Assembly (NCBI RefSeq): GCF_000519185.1
Contig: NZ_JAFA01000001.1
Coordinates: 496,001-560,000 of the forward strand
DNA: 64,000 nucleotides
Direction of reading: 5' to 3'
From: Paraburkholderia nodosa DSM 21604
GTDB taxonomy: Bacteria > Pseudomonadota > Gammaproteobacteria > Burkholderiales > Burkholderiaceae
Shown here: positions 17,093 to 27,392 of the stretch, piece by piece
Position numbering within the stretch: the first letter of the stretch is position 1
Layout of the letters: each line of letters opens with the position of its first letter
The notes under the pieces: generated by a model
The model's database searches: none
What the model was told of the DNA's origin: nothing
The model's input: only the letters and a program-made list of their open reading frames with translations
Translations under genes and position numbers: made by a program

Positions 17093-17899
17093 GGTTAGTA
17101 CCTACGCGTCGGGGTTTCGTTTTATAACTACGCAAACAGGAGACGATGGCACTCCGGATGGCATTCAAGCTCTGGCGTGAACCACCTGCGGCGACGCGCG
17201 ATCACGAGACCGGAAGGTGATTCGCCGTTTTTTGCAAGCGGCTTAGTCTCGTCTGATGGTAAGGGGCGGTAAGGAACGGTAAGGAGCGCGACCGCCGGGT
17301 GAATGATATTCCTTGCGCTGTCGAGATCTGCGGGCTTCCAAACACTTCCAATTACTTACGGCGTCTTACTTGACGTGGCTATATGATCTGAGTGGTTTCG
17401 GCGACGGCGCCGGTTCGACTGACCTTCGGCTTCGATCCCTGTCACAAACACGCTGCCCGAAGGCATTGATGGGGATTGAGCTCCCCGGTCAGTCGTGGAG
17501 AAAGAGACGGGGCGCAGTCGAGCCCTGTCACTGCGATAGCACTGGTCGCCACGATCCCGGATGTGAAAATGTTCAATTCCGGGTGAATATGCGTCTTTCT
17601 GGGGAGTTACCGAGACCAGGCGGCGCCGCGGGCAAGGTCTGGTTGGGCAGGATTTCGAAGCGGAGCGATCTATAACCGTGTACGCGGTTCATCCACGGCG
17701 TTTGCTGCCTGATCTTTTGCGCCAGTGCCGACTGCCTGGCGGGAAGTGATCCTCGAGCGACCACCAGCGAACACTAACAAGATGGCATTTTCGGCATGCC
17801 CGAGCGTCTGCGGCGCTCATCGTCTGAGCGCTTATGTTCGCCGCGCGATTCGGTGGGCGCGTCCCGCCACCTGTCGTAGGATGGGCATGCCGTGTCGAA
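17093..17899. other. Gene-free region with phased repeats
   Basis: About 800 bp in which I see no protein-coding or RNA gene on either strand. The only notable structure is three GGTAAGG repeats at 17258-17284 (separate entry), about 165 bp upstream of the acyltransferase start. Confidence 0.5.
17258..17284 (+). repeat. Three GGTAAGG repeats phased by 10 bp
   Basis: GGTAAGG at 17258, 17268 and 17278, each exactly 10 bp from the next. The last two copies with their spacer repeat the 17-mer at 3643-3659. Helical phasing suggests binding of an oligomeric protein on one face of the DNA. Confidence 0.5.
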
Positions 17900-18991
17900 T
17901 CACTTGCCGCAGAGCAGAAGGAGGCGTTCCTGGTCCGAGCAGGGGCGACCTTTGACTTGTTCTGTCGCGCTGGCGCGTTGCGGTGTCGCCGCCTGCATCG
18001 CGGCGCGATGCGCGAAACAGGCCTTCAGGCGCCGCTCAACGGGCGGATAGTATTGCCAGCCTTTGCCGAGGCCCGGCAGCTCGAGCTTCACCTGCTTCCA
18101 CTTCGGATGGCCGTGCTCCTGCAGGTTGTCGAAGTTCGCGCAGAGCGAATCGGCAAAGCGCTTCAGGTTGCCGACCGTATCGCGCAGGTTGTAGTCATAG
18201 GTGACGAGAAAGGCCTTGACCGTCCACGTCGGCACGTCTTCCTTGAGCCAGTTCGGGTAGCTCGACACGTGGATCGTCGCGGGATAGTAGGTTTGCTTTG
18301 CGCGCGCCGTTTCTGGCGCGTTCGGATCGACGCGCAGGAAGCGGATCTGCTGCAGCAGTTCGGGGTTCATGTCGGTAAAGAGCTTGGCGGGTTGCCCGGC
18401 GACGATGATCGCCACATCGATCTTCTTGACGATGAGTGCGGCCAGCGCGTCTTCGTTGCTCAGGTGCTGCGCGTTCTGCTCGGGAATCGGCTGGCCGAAC
18501 ATGAGGCGGTACAGCGTCGTCGCCGACTGCGCGGTGCCGCTGCCGATCAGGCCGACGCTGATCACCTTGTCCTTGATCTCGTTGATCGTCTTCATCGGCG
18601 AGTCGTTACGCACCACGAAGTAAATCTCTTCGTCATAGAGCGGCATGATGAGCCGCAGGGGCCGTATCAGCGTGCCGGCCTCTTCGTTGCCGGAATTGGC
18701 CATGTCGACGTAGGCCTCGTAGACGTCGGACTGCACGAGCGCGAGCTTCACGCCGGGCTCGAAACGCATGCGCTGCACGTTTTCCGCTGAGCCTTTCGAT
18801 GGGATCACTTCAAGGTCGATGCCCGCCGGCTGCGCGACCCATTTCGCCAGGTCCTGGCCGATCTGAATGTACGTCCCGCGCTCCGGGCCGGTCACGATCT
18901 TGTAGTTCGCATCTGCCGCGGCGGCGAGCGCGAGTGTCGAAAAGAGCAGGGTAATCAACGCCGCCAGTCCCGCGAGCATCGTTTTCAGCAT
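17900..18991 (-). CDS. TAXI-family TRAP transporter solute-binding protein
   Basis: 363 residues. A cleavable signal peptide is likely (hydrophobic core about residues 6-22, ALAAAADA near the cleavage site). The mature part has the TAXI pattern: YKIVTGPERGTYIQIGQDLAKWV near residue 30, SKGSAENVQRM near 63, LVQSDVYEAY and VGLIGSGTAQSATTLYRLM. Members bind an organic solute in the periplasm for a TRAP permease. No TRAP permease gene is present in the window, so it is an orphan here or works with a distant permease. Ribosome site GGGAGAG precedes ATG 18991. It lies 60 bp after the zinc-ribbon protein gene on the same strand and is probably co-transcribed. Confidence 0.9.
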   Translation of the reverse strand: MLKTMLAGLAALITLLFSTLALAAAADANYKIVTGPERGTYIQIGQDLAKWVAQPAGIDLEVIPSKGSAENVQRMRFEPGVKLALVQSDVYEAYVDMANSGNEEAGTLIRPLRLIMPLYDEEIYFVVRNDSPMKTINEIKDKVISVGLIGSGTAQSATTLYRLMFGQPIPEQNAQHLSNEDALAALIVKKIDVAIIVAGQPAKLFTDMNPELLQQIRFLRVDPNAPETARAKQTYYPATIHVSSYPNWLKEDVPTWTVKAFLVTYDYNLRDTVGNLKRFADSLCANFDNLQEHGHPKWKQVKLELPGLGKGWQYYPPVERRLKACFAHRAAMQAATPQRASATEQVKGRPCSDQERLLLLCGK

Positions 18992-19051
18992 GGTCTCTCT
19001 CCCGCCTTGGATACGTTGTACGGCAGACTTCGAATTAATCTGTAGTCGTTT

Positions 19052-20101
19052 TCAATGTGTGGCTTCGGAGGGTGCGGCGTGCTTCCAACCGAGTTGGAGA
19101 ATCGCGCGCTCCTGTGCATCGGCGCCGTTGTCGTTGCTGGCCGGACCCGATGCGCTCGTGCTGGCGGATTCGTCCGCAGCGGTCGCCGCGGCGCTCGCCG
19201 CGGCGCTCGCATTCGCATCGCCGAGGTCCGTTGGATTCGCGTTTGCTGGCGTGTTGGTCGCGCCCGGCAGCGGGGGAGGTGGCGCGGATGCGGGCGGGCC
19301 TTGCGACGCCGACGGCGTGGCCGCGGCCCAGTCTTGCGACGACGGCAACGGTACGGTGCGCGCATCGCGCGGCAGTGGCACCGCCGCATCCACTTGCGCT
19401 GCGCCCTTCGGCGCACGGAGCGGCGACCAACCCGTCGCCAGGATGGCGCGCTCCATCAACGATCGCGCGTGCAGGCTGCCCGGATCAATCGCGAGCGCCT
19501 CCGATGCCTCCTCTCGCACGCAATCCCAGGCGCGTTGCGAGGCACATCGGTCCGCGCTTTGCAGCGCGTTGTCGCGGCGTTGCTCCGCCGGTGCGCTGTC
19601 GCGCTGTATCTCGCGCGCTTCGTCATTGTTCGCGTCACGCGCGAGTGCGGCATTCGCGTTTGGCAAGCTGTTCTCCGCGAGGCTCGCACGCGAGGCGCGC
19701 ACTTCTCTTTGCTGCCCGTGTCTTTCGCCGTACAGCAGAAACGCAGCGTAGGCGATAGCGACAATGAGCCAGGCGAGCAATACGCCCTTCGCGAAGCGCC
19801 CTTTACCCGTGTGCCAGAACGGGCGGTGTTGCTCGAGTTGATAGTGGTGCAGATAGTCGGCCTGCACCGTGGGGCGACTGGATGCGGCCGCGCCGGCAAA
19901 CGAGACCTTTGCGACGGCAGGCATAGGCGCTACCGCGGAATCGAGGACTCTCAACGTGGCTTTGGAGCGCGCGTGCGCAACCGTATCCAGCGGACGATCC
20001 GCGCCGCAGTAAGGGCAGGAATCGATCTGCTGGTAGAGCACGCCCCCACAGCGCCTGCATGGTGTGGGGAAACTCTGGTCACGAGCAATCTGAGCGGACA
20101 T
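19052..20101 (-). CDS. Zinc-ribbon single-pass membrane protein, function unknown
   Basis: 349 residues. An N-terminal zinc ribbon is formed by CRRC (Cys15, Cys18) and CPYC (Cys29, Cys32). A single membrane helix follows at about 106-124. Residues about 145-225 are charged and partly helical (Cys pair in ADRCASQRAWDCV, TPR-like ALAIDPGSLHARSLM), then a low-complexity Pro/Ala/Ser tail rich in short repeats. The likely topology is cytosolic ribbon and periplasmic tail. Not recognised as a named family. It is directly upstream of the TAXI-protein gene and may be a partner or regulator of it. Start ATG 20101 is preceded by GGTGGAA. Confidence 0.75.
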   Translation of the reverse strand: MSAQIARDQSFPTPCRRCGGVLYQQIDSCPYCGADRPLDTVAHARSKATLRVLDSAVAPMPAVAKVSFAGAAASSRPTVQADYLHHYQLEQHRPFWHTGKGRFAKGVLLAWLIVAIAYAAFLLYGERHGQQREVRASRASLAENSLPNANAALARDANNDEAREIQRDSAPAEQRRDNALQSADRCASQRAWDCVREEASEALAIDPGSLHARSLMERAILATGWSPLRAPKGAAQVDAAVPLPRDARTVPLPSSQDWAAATPSASQGPPASAPPPPLPGATNTPANANPTDLGDANASAAASAAATAADESASTSASGPASNDNGADAQERAILQLGWKHAAPSEATH

Positions 20102-20845
20102 GCTGTCGTTCCACCGTCATGGCGACGCCATTTCGGCATGTTCAGGATCGTCGTTGAAGCGATCGGCGAGGCCTCGCGGAACCCACGATCTGCATGCGCA
20201 GGAAAGCGGCGGTGCTTGACCAGACGCAGCCGCTCGAAAGATCATATGAGTGATTTTCCATTCATCCGCTAATTGCCAGTGTTATCTACCGCACACACGC
20301 GTCGCGGCCGCCGGCCGCAAAGCCAGCCCGCTGGCGCGCGTCGAAAAGGCACGGGTGAGCGAGCGTCCGACAGAGTCGGCGAAGGCCTGAATCCGACCGA
20401 CCTTAAACCCGGTCTGAGATGGCTTTGGCAACGAAGCCGGTCGGACCGACTATCGGTGAATGCCCGTGCCCGAGGCTTGTGCTCCGTTAATAGTTCATGC
20501 GAATGAATAGACTGAAGCCGATAATTCGACTCTATGATAATGCGCCATATTGTTGGGCGCCTGCATCCATTGGCGCGGTAACTATTCCCCTTAGTGATCG
20601 GCCCAGTCCTCGGCACAAGGTTGGGGATTTCCCCGAGAGGCGTCTCGGATGGCTCGGCGCGCGAGAGCGCGCCTCTGCTTCCAGACCCAGGCGACCTCTT
20701 GTCTTGTCAAGTCGGATGGCATGCTATGTCATTGTTATAACTGGAAAATATTGTGACGTGGCCCTCAAATCCGGGCGCCCGATAGTTCAAATTGGATTGG
20801 CAAGGAGTGGTTCCAGGCTCAACAGCAACTTCCCATTCCGCCCTT
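20102..20845. other. Long intergenic region upstream of groES promoter
   Basis: Divergent spacer between the zinc-ribbon gene (minus) and groES (plus). No convincing gene or RNA was found on either strand. A GC-rich palindromic stretch (CGGCCGCCGGCCG) occurs near 20305. Confidence 0.5.
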
Positions 20846-20875
20846 CTTGAATTTGTCATTCCTCGTCCATATAAT
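20846..20875 (+). promoter_or_regulatory. groES promoter (sigma-70 type, sigma-32-like overlap)
   Basis: TTGAAT at 20847-20852 and TATAAT at 20870-20875 are spaced by exactly 17 bp, a near-consensus vegetative promoter. CTTGAAT at 20846 with CCATATAA at 20867-20874 also resembles a heat-shock sigma-32 promoter with a 14-bp gap. The -10 element shares its last base with the CIRCE operator. Confidence 0.8.
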
Positions 20876-20901
20876 TAGCACTCACCGCATGAGAGTGCTA
20901 A
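20875..20901. promoter_or_regulatory. CIRCE operator (HrcA binding site)
   Basis: TTAGCACTC (20875-20883), a 9-base spacer and GAGTGCTAA (20893-20901) match the CIRCE consensus exactly. It sits at the expected transcription start just after the -10 box, so HrcA should block initiation of groESL until heat stress. Confidence 0.97.
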
Positions 20902-20992
20902 CAACGCTCGGTGCACAAACATCTCTGGCTGGCGGTTGCCGGCAGCCAGGTTTTCTTGAGTCTCTTCAAGTCCAATCCACAGAGGAACATCC

Positions 20993-21283
20993 ATGAACCT
21001 TCGTCCTTTGCATGATCGCGTGATCGTCAAGCGCCTGGATCAAGAAACCAAGACCGCTTCGGGCATCGTGATCCCGGACGCAGCGGCAGAAAAGCCGGAT
21101 CAAGGCGAAGTCCTGGCCATCGGCCCGGGCAAGCGCGACGACAAGGGCGCCCTGATCGCGCTCGACGTGAAGGTCGGCGATCGCGTCCTGTTCGGCAAGT
21201 ACGCTGGCCAGACCGTCAAGGTCGATGGCAACGAACTGCTCGTGATGCGCGAAGAAGACATCATGGCCGTGGTGAACAAGTAA
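20993..21283 (+). CDS. groES: Co-chaperonin GroES
   Basis: 96 residues, the normal size. [18 protein letters not shown] at the start, the mobile loop around [14 protein letters not shown], and the conserved end [25 protein letters not shown] identify it clearly. Forms the heptameric lid on GroEL. Preceded by AGAGGA; lies about 90 bp after CIRCE and 44 bp before groEL in a two-gene operon controlled by HrcA and possibly sigma-32. Confidence 0.98.
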   Translation: MNLRPLHDRVIVKRLDQETKTASGIVIPDAAAEKPDQGEVLAIGPGKRDDKGALIALDVKVGDRVLFGKYAGQTVKVDGNELLVMREEDIMAVVNK

Positions 21284-21324
21284 GTTCATTCCACCGCTCA
21301 CTATTCAAGAATCCAAGGAGTTAG

Positions 21325-22968
<1,644 letters not shown>

Positions 22969-23045
22969 TTTAGACTTTTGCCGAAATTACGTTGAAGTGC
23001 AGGGAGCGCCCCGTGAGGGGTGTTTCCCTCGACCGAAAAGAAAAA

Positions 23046-23070
23046 AGCCCGCACGATGCGGGCTTTTTTT
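23046..23070 (+). terminator. Rho-independent terminator between groEL and thiD
   Basis: AGCCCGCA-CGA-TGCGGGCT (8-bp stem, 3-base loop) is followed by seven T on the plus strand. A-run on the left side makes it usable from both directions, which suits the convergent groEL and thiD genes. Confidence 0.93.
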
Positions 23071-23122
23071 CGTCCGGGCGGTTTGCACGCTTGGCCTCCG
23101 GGTAGAAGGCCAAGCCGTAGTC

Positions 23123-23968
23123 TTATTGCTTCGCTTCGCCGGGCGAGGCTTCGTCCGCGTCCGTGTCGTTGCTGCGCGCCCAGAAGAACCGGTCGGGCAG
23201 CCACGCGCCCATCCCTGGCCTGAACGCGTTCTGCACAGCCTGATACACATATTCCTGCGCCTCGCGCACGGCCTCTGGCGGCTCCTGCCCATTGGCAAGC
23301 AGCGCGGCGATGGCGGCGCCGAGCGTGTCGGTCAGGCCCATCATCGGCTGCGTGGATCGGTCCCACAGGTCCTGGCGCAACTGGCCATCTTCGCAATACA
23401 GCGTGTTGACCACGCGATGCGTGCCCGTTTCCATCGCCAGGATGAACTCGCAGCCCATGGCGAGCAGGTGTGCAATGGCCGCGTCGACGCTGGGCGCCTC
23501 GGCGTCGCCGTCCGGCTGCGCGAGCGCGATCAGCGTGGCGGAGTCAGCCACGAGCAGCGTGGTTTGCGGCACGAGCAGGTCGGCCATGGCTTCGCGCAGC
23601 TCGTCGGCTGCGAGCACGTGCTCGTCGTCGAGCGTGAAGTCGGGGGCGAGGATGAGCGGCAAGTCGTCGTAGTCGGCGACCACTTCGGCGATCGCGCTCA
23701 CGACCTCGGCGCGCGCGCCCGCGCCGACCTTGAACGCCGCGATGGGCATGTCTTCGAGCAGCATGCGCGCCTGGGTGGCGACAGTTTCCGGATCGAGGCT
23801 GGTCACTTCGTCGCAGCCCGCGGAGTCGCGCACCGTATAGCCGGTCAGCGCGGTGACGCCGTGGCAACCCATGCTGGCGAGCGTGAGCAGGTCGGCTTGA
23901 AGTCCGCCGCCGCCGGTCGGGTCGGAAAGGCCGAAGGTGAGGACGATGGGAGGGGTGTCGCTGGGCAT
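23123..23968 (-). CDS. thiD: Hydroxymethylpyrimidine / phosphomethylpyrimidine kinase
   Basis: 281 residues of the ribokinase-like fold. It phosphorylates HMP and HMP-P in thiamine synthesis. IVLTFGLSDPTGGGGLQADLLTLASMGCHG near residues 8-38 is the substrate-binding segment; SLDPETV and FKVGAGA match the family, and the C-terminal GLTDTLGAAIAALLANG is the ATP/anion-hole region, with T and D in GLTDTLGAA. Normally this reads GTGCT.SAA.AA, so the anion hole is somewhat divergent here. Start chosen at ATG 23968; a longer in-frame reading has an Arg-rich non-conserved extension. Convergent with groEL, divergent from the rubredoxin gene. Confidence 0.85.
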   Translation of the reverse strand: MPSDTPPIVLTFGLSDPTGGGGLQADLLTLASMGCHGVTALTGYTVRDSAGCDEVTSLDPETVATQARMLLEDMPIAAFKVGAGARAEVVSAIAEVVADYDDLPLILAPDFTLDDEHVLAADELREAMADLLVPQTTLLVADSATLIALAQPDGDAEAPSVDAAIAHLLAMGCEFILAMETGTHRVVNTLYCEDGQLRQDLWDRSTQPMMGLTDTLGAAIAALLANGQEPPEAVREAQEYVYQAVQNAFRPGMGAWLPDRFFWARSNDTDADEASPGEAKQ

Positions 23969-24252
23969 GAACGTGGCGAGATGGATTGGACTTCGGGCGC
24001 GGCGTACCGCGCCGTCATAAGAGAATGCTTCAATTATGCGGCTTATCGATGAATCCGGGGGACGGATGAGCCCGGCGCGCGCGAGGATTTTTCCGCGCTG
24101 CACGAGCCGCTCGCGGCAACGCATTCTGTTTGATCCCGTGCAGGCCAGATTTCCTCTTGCTAGGCATGGAAACGGCAACAAGGTACCATCATGGCTCTCG
24201 TTTCCCCGATTTTTTTTCCGACTGGTTTCGGACTTTTCGACGCGGCATAAGA

Positions 24253-24423
24253 ATGGAATATAGAAGCTGGATGTGCCTGATCTGCGGCTGGATTTACGAC
24301 GAAGAAGCCGGTTTGCCAGACGAAGGCATTGCCCCCGGCACGCGCTGGGAGGATGTCCCGATCAACTGGACCTGTCCTGAGTGCGGCGCGCGCAAGGAAG
24401 ACTTCGAGATGGTTCAGATCTGA
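24253..24423 (+). CDS. Rubredoxin
   Basis: 56 residues. Two CxxC(G) knuckles, CLICGWIYDEEAG and CPECGARKEDFEMV, bind a single iron and define the family; WEDVPINWTCPECG is typical. Small cytosolic electron carrier. ATG 24253 gives the canonical length; longer readings from 24130 are not conserved. In related beta-proteobacteria this gene often precedes the pil-chp chemosensory genes, but here it is followed by an unrelated-looking alanine-rich protein. Confidence 0.96.
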   Translation: MEYRSWMCLICGWIYDEEAGLPDEGIAPGTRWEDVPINWTCPECGARKEDFEMVQI

Positions 24424-24617
24424 GCGCGTTGCTCAGGTAGCCGGCAATAGCCGGCGCGCAGTCTGGCTGCAGATTCCAGAAGTGGCGGGTGTGGAGTGCG
24501 GTGTCGCAACGGCGGGCACCGTATTTGCGCTTGCCGTCGCGGTTGTCGACGCTATTGTCGTGGCTGTTGTCGAGATTGCCCGCCTGGTCGGCCTGCTAAC
24601 GTTTTCGGCGCTGCCCT

Positions 24618-26129
24618 ATGAGTCATCCTTCAAGCTCTGATGTGCGGTTCGAAGCGTTGCCCAATCCGCGCGGCGGCACGGTGCCGTTCGCGCATGGCGC
24701 GCTCGCCCAGGCGCTCGCCGCGCTCGAAGAGCAGCGTGACGTGGCCCGGCCGCTGCGCCAGGCTGCCCGCACGCTGCACGATGCCGGCTGGCTTGCCGCT
24801 GCGCGCTTTGCCGATACGCTGCTCCTCGCTTCCCCGCTCGCGCTCGCCGCGCCGGTGCCCGTAGCACCGCCGCCGGGCTTGCCCACGCGGCCGCTTCATG
24901 TGCCCGAGGAAATGCAGGGCGCTGAAATCCGCGCCTTGTTCAGCGAGGCGCTCGAAGAGCTCGTCGGAGCGCTCGAGCGCCGCAATCTGCGCGAGCTGGC
25001 GTGCTCGCCCGCGCTTTTCGCGCGGCAGCACGCGCTCGTGGCGGCGCTCGCGCAGCACATGCCGGGCGTTGCGCTCGCCTACGAGGACGTGGCATTGCAG
25101 GGCCGGCCGCTCGCGCCCGCTTCGCTGCATCCGCAGTCGGCGCAGCGCTTTGGCCAGGTGCGGGCTCGCTTTGAGCAAGCGCTCCTGCATGCGCTGAAAT
25201 CGCAGGTCGACAACGGCAGCCGCGCGGCCAACGCGCTCGCGCTCGCTGCGTTCGACGAGATGGATGCCTGCATGGCCGAGCTATCGAGTCCCGATCCTTA
25301 CGACTTCTGGCGGCTTGCGGCTGCGTGCGGTCGCGCGCTGCGGCGCGGCGTGGCGTCGTGGGGCGACGAGGGCGTGCGGCGGCTTTACGCGCGCTGCAAT
25401 CTGCTGATCGGCGAGCACGCGCGCGGCCTGCGCTTCGCGCCGCAAACGCTCGTGCGCTTGACGCTGGCGTTGCTATGGCGCGACTACGCGCTCTTCGGGG
25501 CCGCCGCGGAAGACACTGCCGACGTCGATTTGCTACACGACTACGGCTTGACCGTGGAATGGCACATTGCCGGGACGCAAGCCTCGGAGGCGCTCTGGGA
25601 AGCCGGCAGCGCGCAGGCCGGCGCGCTCGCGGCGCGCCTGGCGCCCACGCGCGAGCTGGGCGCGCTGGTTGTGAACGGCAACGCGTATGAAGATTTCCTG
25701 CAGACCGCCGATGCGGCGATGATCGCGCTCGGCACGCACTCGCGCACGTTGACGTTGCGCGGCGCGGGCGCGGAGGCGGCCGACGCGCTGGTGGCGGCGG
25801 AGGCGGCGTATCGCATCGGCGCCGCGGCCTGGGCGCTCGGTCTCGGGCACGTCGGCCAGCTCGCGGATGCGCTGGGCCTCGCCTGGCGGCGCACCGCGCA
25901 CGCGGCAACGCTAGCGGCGCTCGAGGCGCGGGGCGCGCCGTCGGTACAGGCGCCCGGTGCCGAAGCGATCGAGCACGCCAGCGAGGCGTTGCGCGCCATG
26001 CTGCACAAGGTCGCGGCCGGCGTCGCGCAGCCTGACGCGACGCCCGCGGTGCGCGCGCTAGGCGCGGCGATCGTCAGCGGCGCGGCGCAAAGGGCGGCGC
26101 AAAATGCAGTGCAAAATATTGCGCACTGA
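24618..26129 (+). CDS. Alanine-rich protein of unknown function (FimL/ChpA N-terminal-like?)
   Basis: 503 residues, very rich in Ala, Leu and Arg, predicted almost all helical and cytosolic, with no signal peptide or membrane helix. I recognise no catalytic motif. The context between rubredoxin and yqgE is where several beta-proteobacteria keep type IV pilus chemosensory genes. The helical make-up, with EALEELVGALERRNL and FEQALLHALKSQVDNG, could reflect the degenerate Hpt-like region shared by FimL and the ChpA/PilL N-terminus. That link is an inference from position and composition, not from a clear motif. ATG 24618 follows a weak ribosome site. GC content is high, like the backbone. Confidence 0.7.
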   Translation: MSHPSSSDVRFEALPNPRGGTVPFAHGALAQALAALEEQRDVARPLRQAARTLHDAGWLAAARFADTLLLASPLALAAPVPVAPPPGLPTRPLHVPEEMQGAEIRALFSEALEELVGALERRNLRELACSPALFARQHALVAALAQHMPGVALAYEDVALQGRPLAPASLHPQSAQRFGQVRARFEQALLHALKSQVDNGSRAANALALAAFDEMDACMAELSSPDPYDFWRLAAACGRALRRGVASWGDEGVRRLYARCNLLIGEHARGLRFAPQTLVRLTLALLWRDYALFGAAAEDTADVDLLHDYGLTVEWHIAGTQASEALWEAGSAQAGALAARLAPTRELGALVVNGNAYEDFLQTADAAMIALGTHSRTLTLRGAGAEAADALVAAEAAYRIGAAAWALGLGHVGQLADALGLAWRRTAHAATLAALEARGAPSVQAPGAEAIEHASEALRAMLHKVAAGVAQPDATPAVRALGAAIVSGAAQRAAQNAVQNIAH

Positions 26130-26363
26130 ATGTACAGGGCGGGTGGATCAGCGGCGTGCGCCTGGCCCCGCAGGCGCCGGGCATTGGCCTTGCGCCACGT
26201 GCCCATTGCCTTGCAAGGGCGCAGCGCGCGCGTGTTAGAGTGAGCCATTCCCTGCAATGCGCGACGCGTAGCGGCCGGCAAAGTGCGAGGCAGCCATCGG
26301 GCGCCCGACCTCCGGCCTGGCAGCGTGCCGCCATTGCGCATCGTCTTTGCTAGAATTCAAACC

Positions 26364-26942
26364 ATGTCCAAGAGTACCGATCGCATCAATCTGACCAACC
26401 AGTTCCTGATCGCCATGCCGAACATGGCGGACCCCACGTTTTCAGGAACGGTGGTCTACCTTTGCGATCATTCGGAGCGCGGCGCGCTCGGTCTCGTCAT
26501 CAATCGGCCCACCGACATCGATCTCGAGGCGCTCTTTTCACGCATCGACCTGAAGCTCGAAATCGAGCCGCTCCTGCACGTACCCGTCTATTTCGGCGGC
26601 CCGGTGCAGACCGAGCGGGGCTTCGTGCTGCACGCGCCCGCCGAAGGCACGAGCTATACGTCTTCGATGTCGGTGCCGGGCGGGCTCGAGATGACCACGT
26701 CGAAGGACGTGCTCGAAGCCGTTGCCAACGGCAGCGGCCCCGAGCGCTTCCTCCTCACGCTCGGCCATGCTGGCTGGGGCGCGGGTCAGCTCGAGGACGA
26801 AATCTCGAAGAACGGCTGGCTCACGGTCGAGGCCGATCCGAAGATCGTATTCGACGTGCCCGCCGAAGAGCGCTTCGAGGCAGCGCTCGCGCTGCTCGGC
26901 ATTTCGTCGACGATGCTGTCGGGCGAGGCGGGCCACGCATGA
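26364..26942 (+). CDS. yqgE: YqgE/AlgH family protein
   Basis: 192 residues. [38 protein letters not shown] near residues 10-47 is the signature of the UPF0301/AlgH family; [14 protein letters not shown] and [14 protein letters not shown] are further conserved blocks. Exact biochemical role unknown; the AlgH name comes from alginate regulation in Pseudomonas. ATG 26364 chosen because upstream in-frame sequence is not conserved. Stop overlaps the yqgF start by 4 bases (ATGA), so the two are coupled. Confidence 0.95.
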   Translation: MSKSTDRINLTNQFLIAMPNMADPTFSGTVVYLCDHSERGALGLVINRPTDIDLEALFSRIDLKLEIEPLLHVPVYFGGPVQTERGFVLHAPAEGTSYTSSMSVPGGLEMTTSKDVLEAVANGSGPERFLLTLGHAGWGAGQLEDEISKNGWLTVEADPKIVFDVPAEERFEAALALLGISSTMLSGEAGHA

Positions 26943-27373
26943 GCGTGGCCGCTGGGCGAGGGGCCGGCGAGGCCACCTTGCTTGCGTTCGATTACGGCGA
27001 AAAGCGCATCGGCGTGGCGCTCGGCAATGCGCTCACGCGCAGCGCCCGGGCGCTCACCGTCATTCCAAACAAGAGTCGCGACTATCGTTTCGAAGCGATA
27101 GGCGAGTTGCTGCGCGAGTGGCAGCCGGACCTGCTCGTGGTCGGCTTGCCGTGCCATCCGGACGGCACGCCGCACTTCATGACGCAGCACGCGAAGCGCT
27201 TCGGCAACCAGCTCAACGGCCGCTTCGGTCTGCGGGTGGTGTGGGTGGACGAGCGCTATTCGTCTGTCGATGCCGAAGCGAGGCTGCGCGAGCGCGGCGA
27301 ACGCGTCGAGCATGTCGACGCCGAAGCGGCCTCCGTGATTCTCCAGCAGTACCTCGACGAACTCCCGCTCTGA
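26939..27373 (+). CDS. yqgF: Holliday junction resolvase-like YqgF/RuvX
   Basis: 144 residues, RNase H-like fold. [20 protein letters not shown] near residue 13 holds the first catalytic aspartate; [16 protein letters not shown] and [17 protein letters not shown] give the further acidic residues. The family acts in processing the 16S rRNA 5' end and resembles RuvC. Start overlaps the yqgE stop. Followed after 19 bp by pyrR, continuing the same transcription unit. Confidence 0.96.
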   Translation: MSVAAGRGAGEATLLAFDYGEKRIGVALGNALTRSARALTVIPNKSRDYRFEAIGELLREWQPDLLVVGLPCHPDGTPHFMTQHAKRFGNQLNGRFGLRVVWVDERYSSVDAEARLRERGERVEHVDAEAASVILQQYLDELPL

Positions 27374-27392
27374 CCTGCCCGCGAGTTGCCCG

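Noticed and set aside
17400..17460. GGTTCGACT sequence resembling a tRNA T-arm
   Set aside because: No matching acceptor, D and anticodon stems could be drawn around it.
19055..20272. 405-codon plus-strand frame opposite the zinc-ribbon gene
   Set aside because: Arg-rich translation without domains; the minus strand has a zinc ribbon, a membrane helix and a ribosome site.
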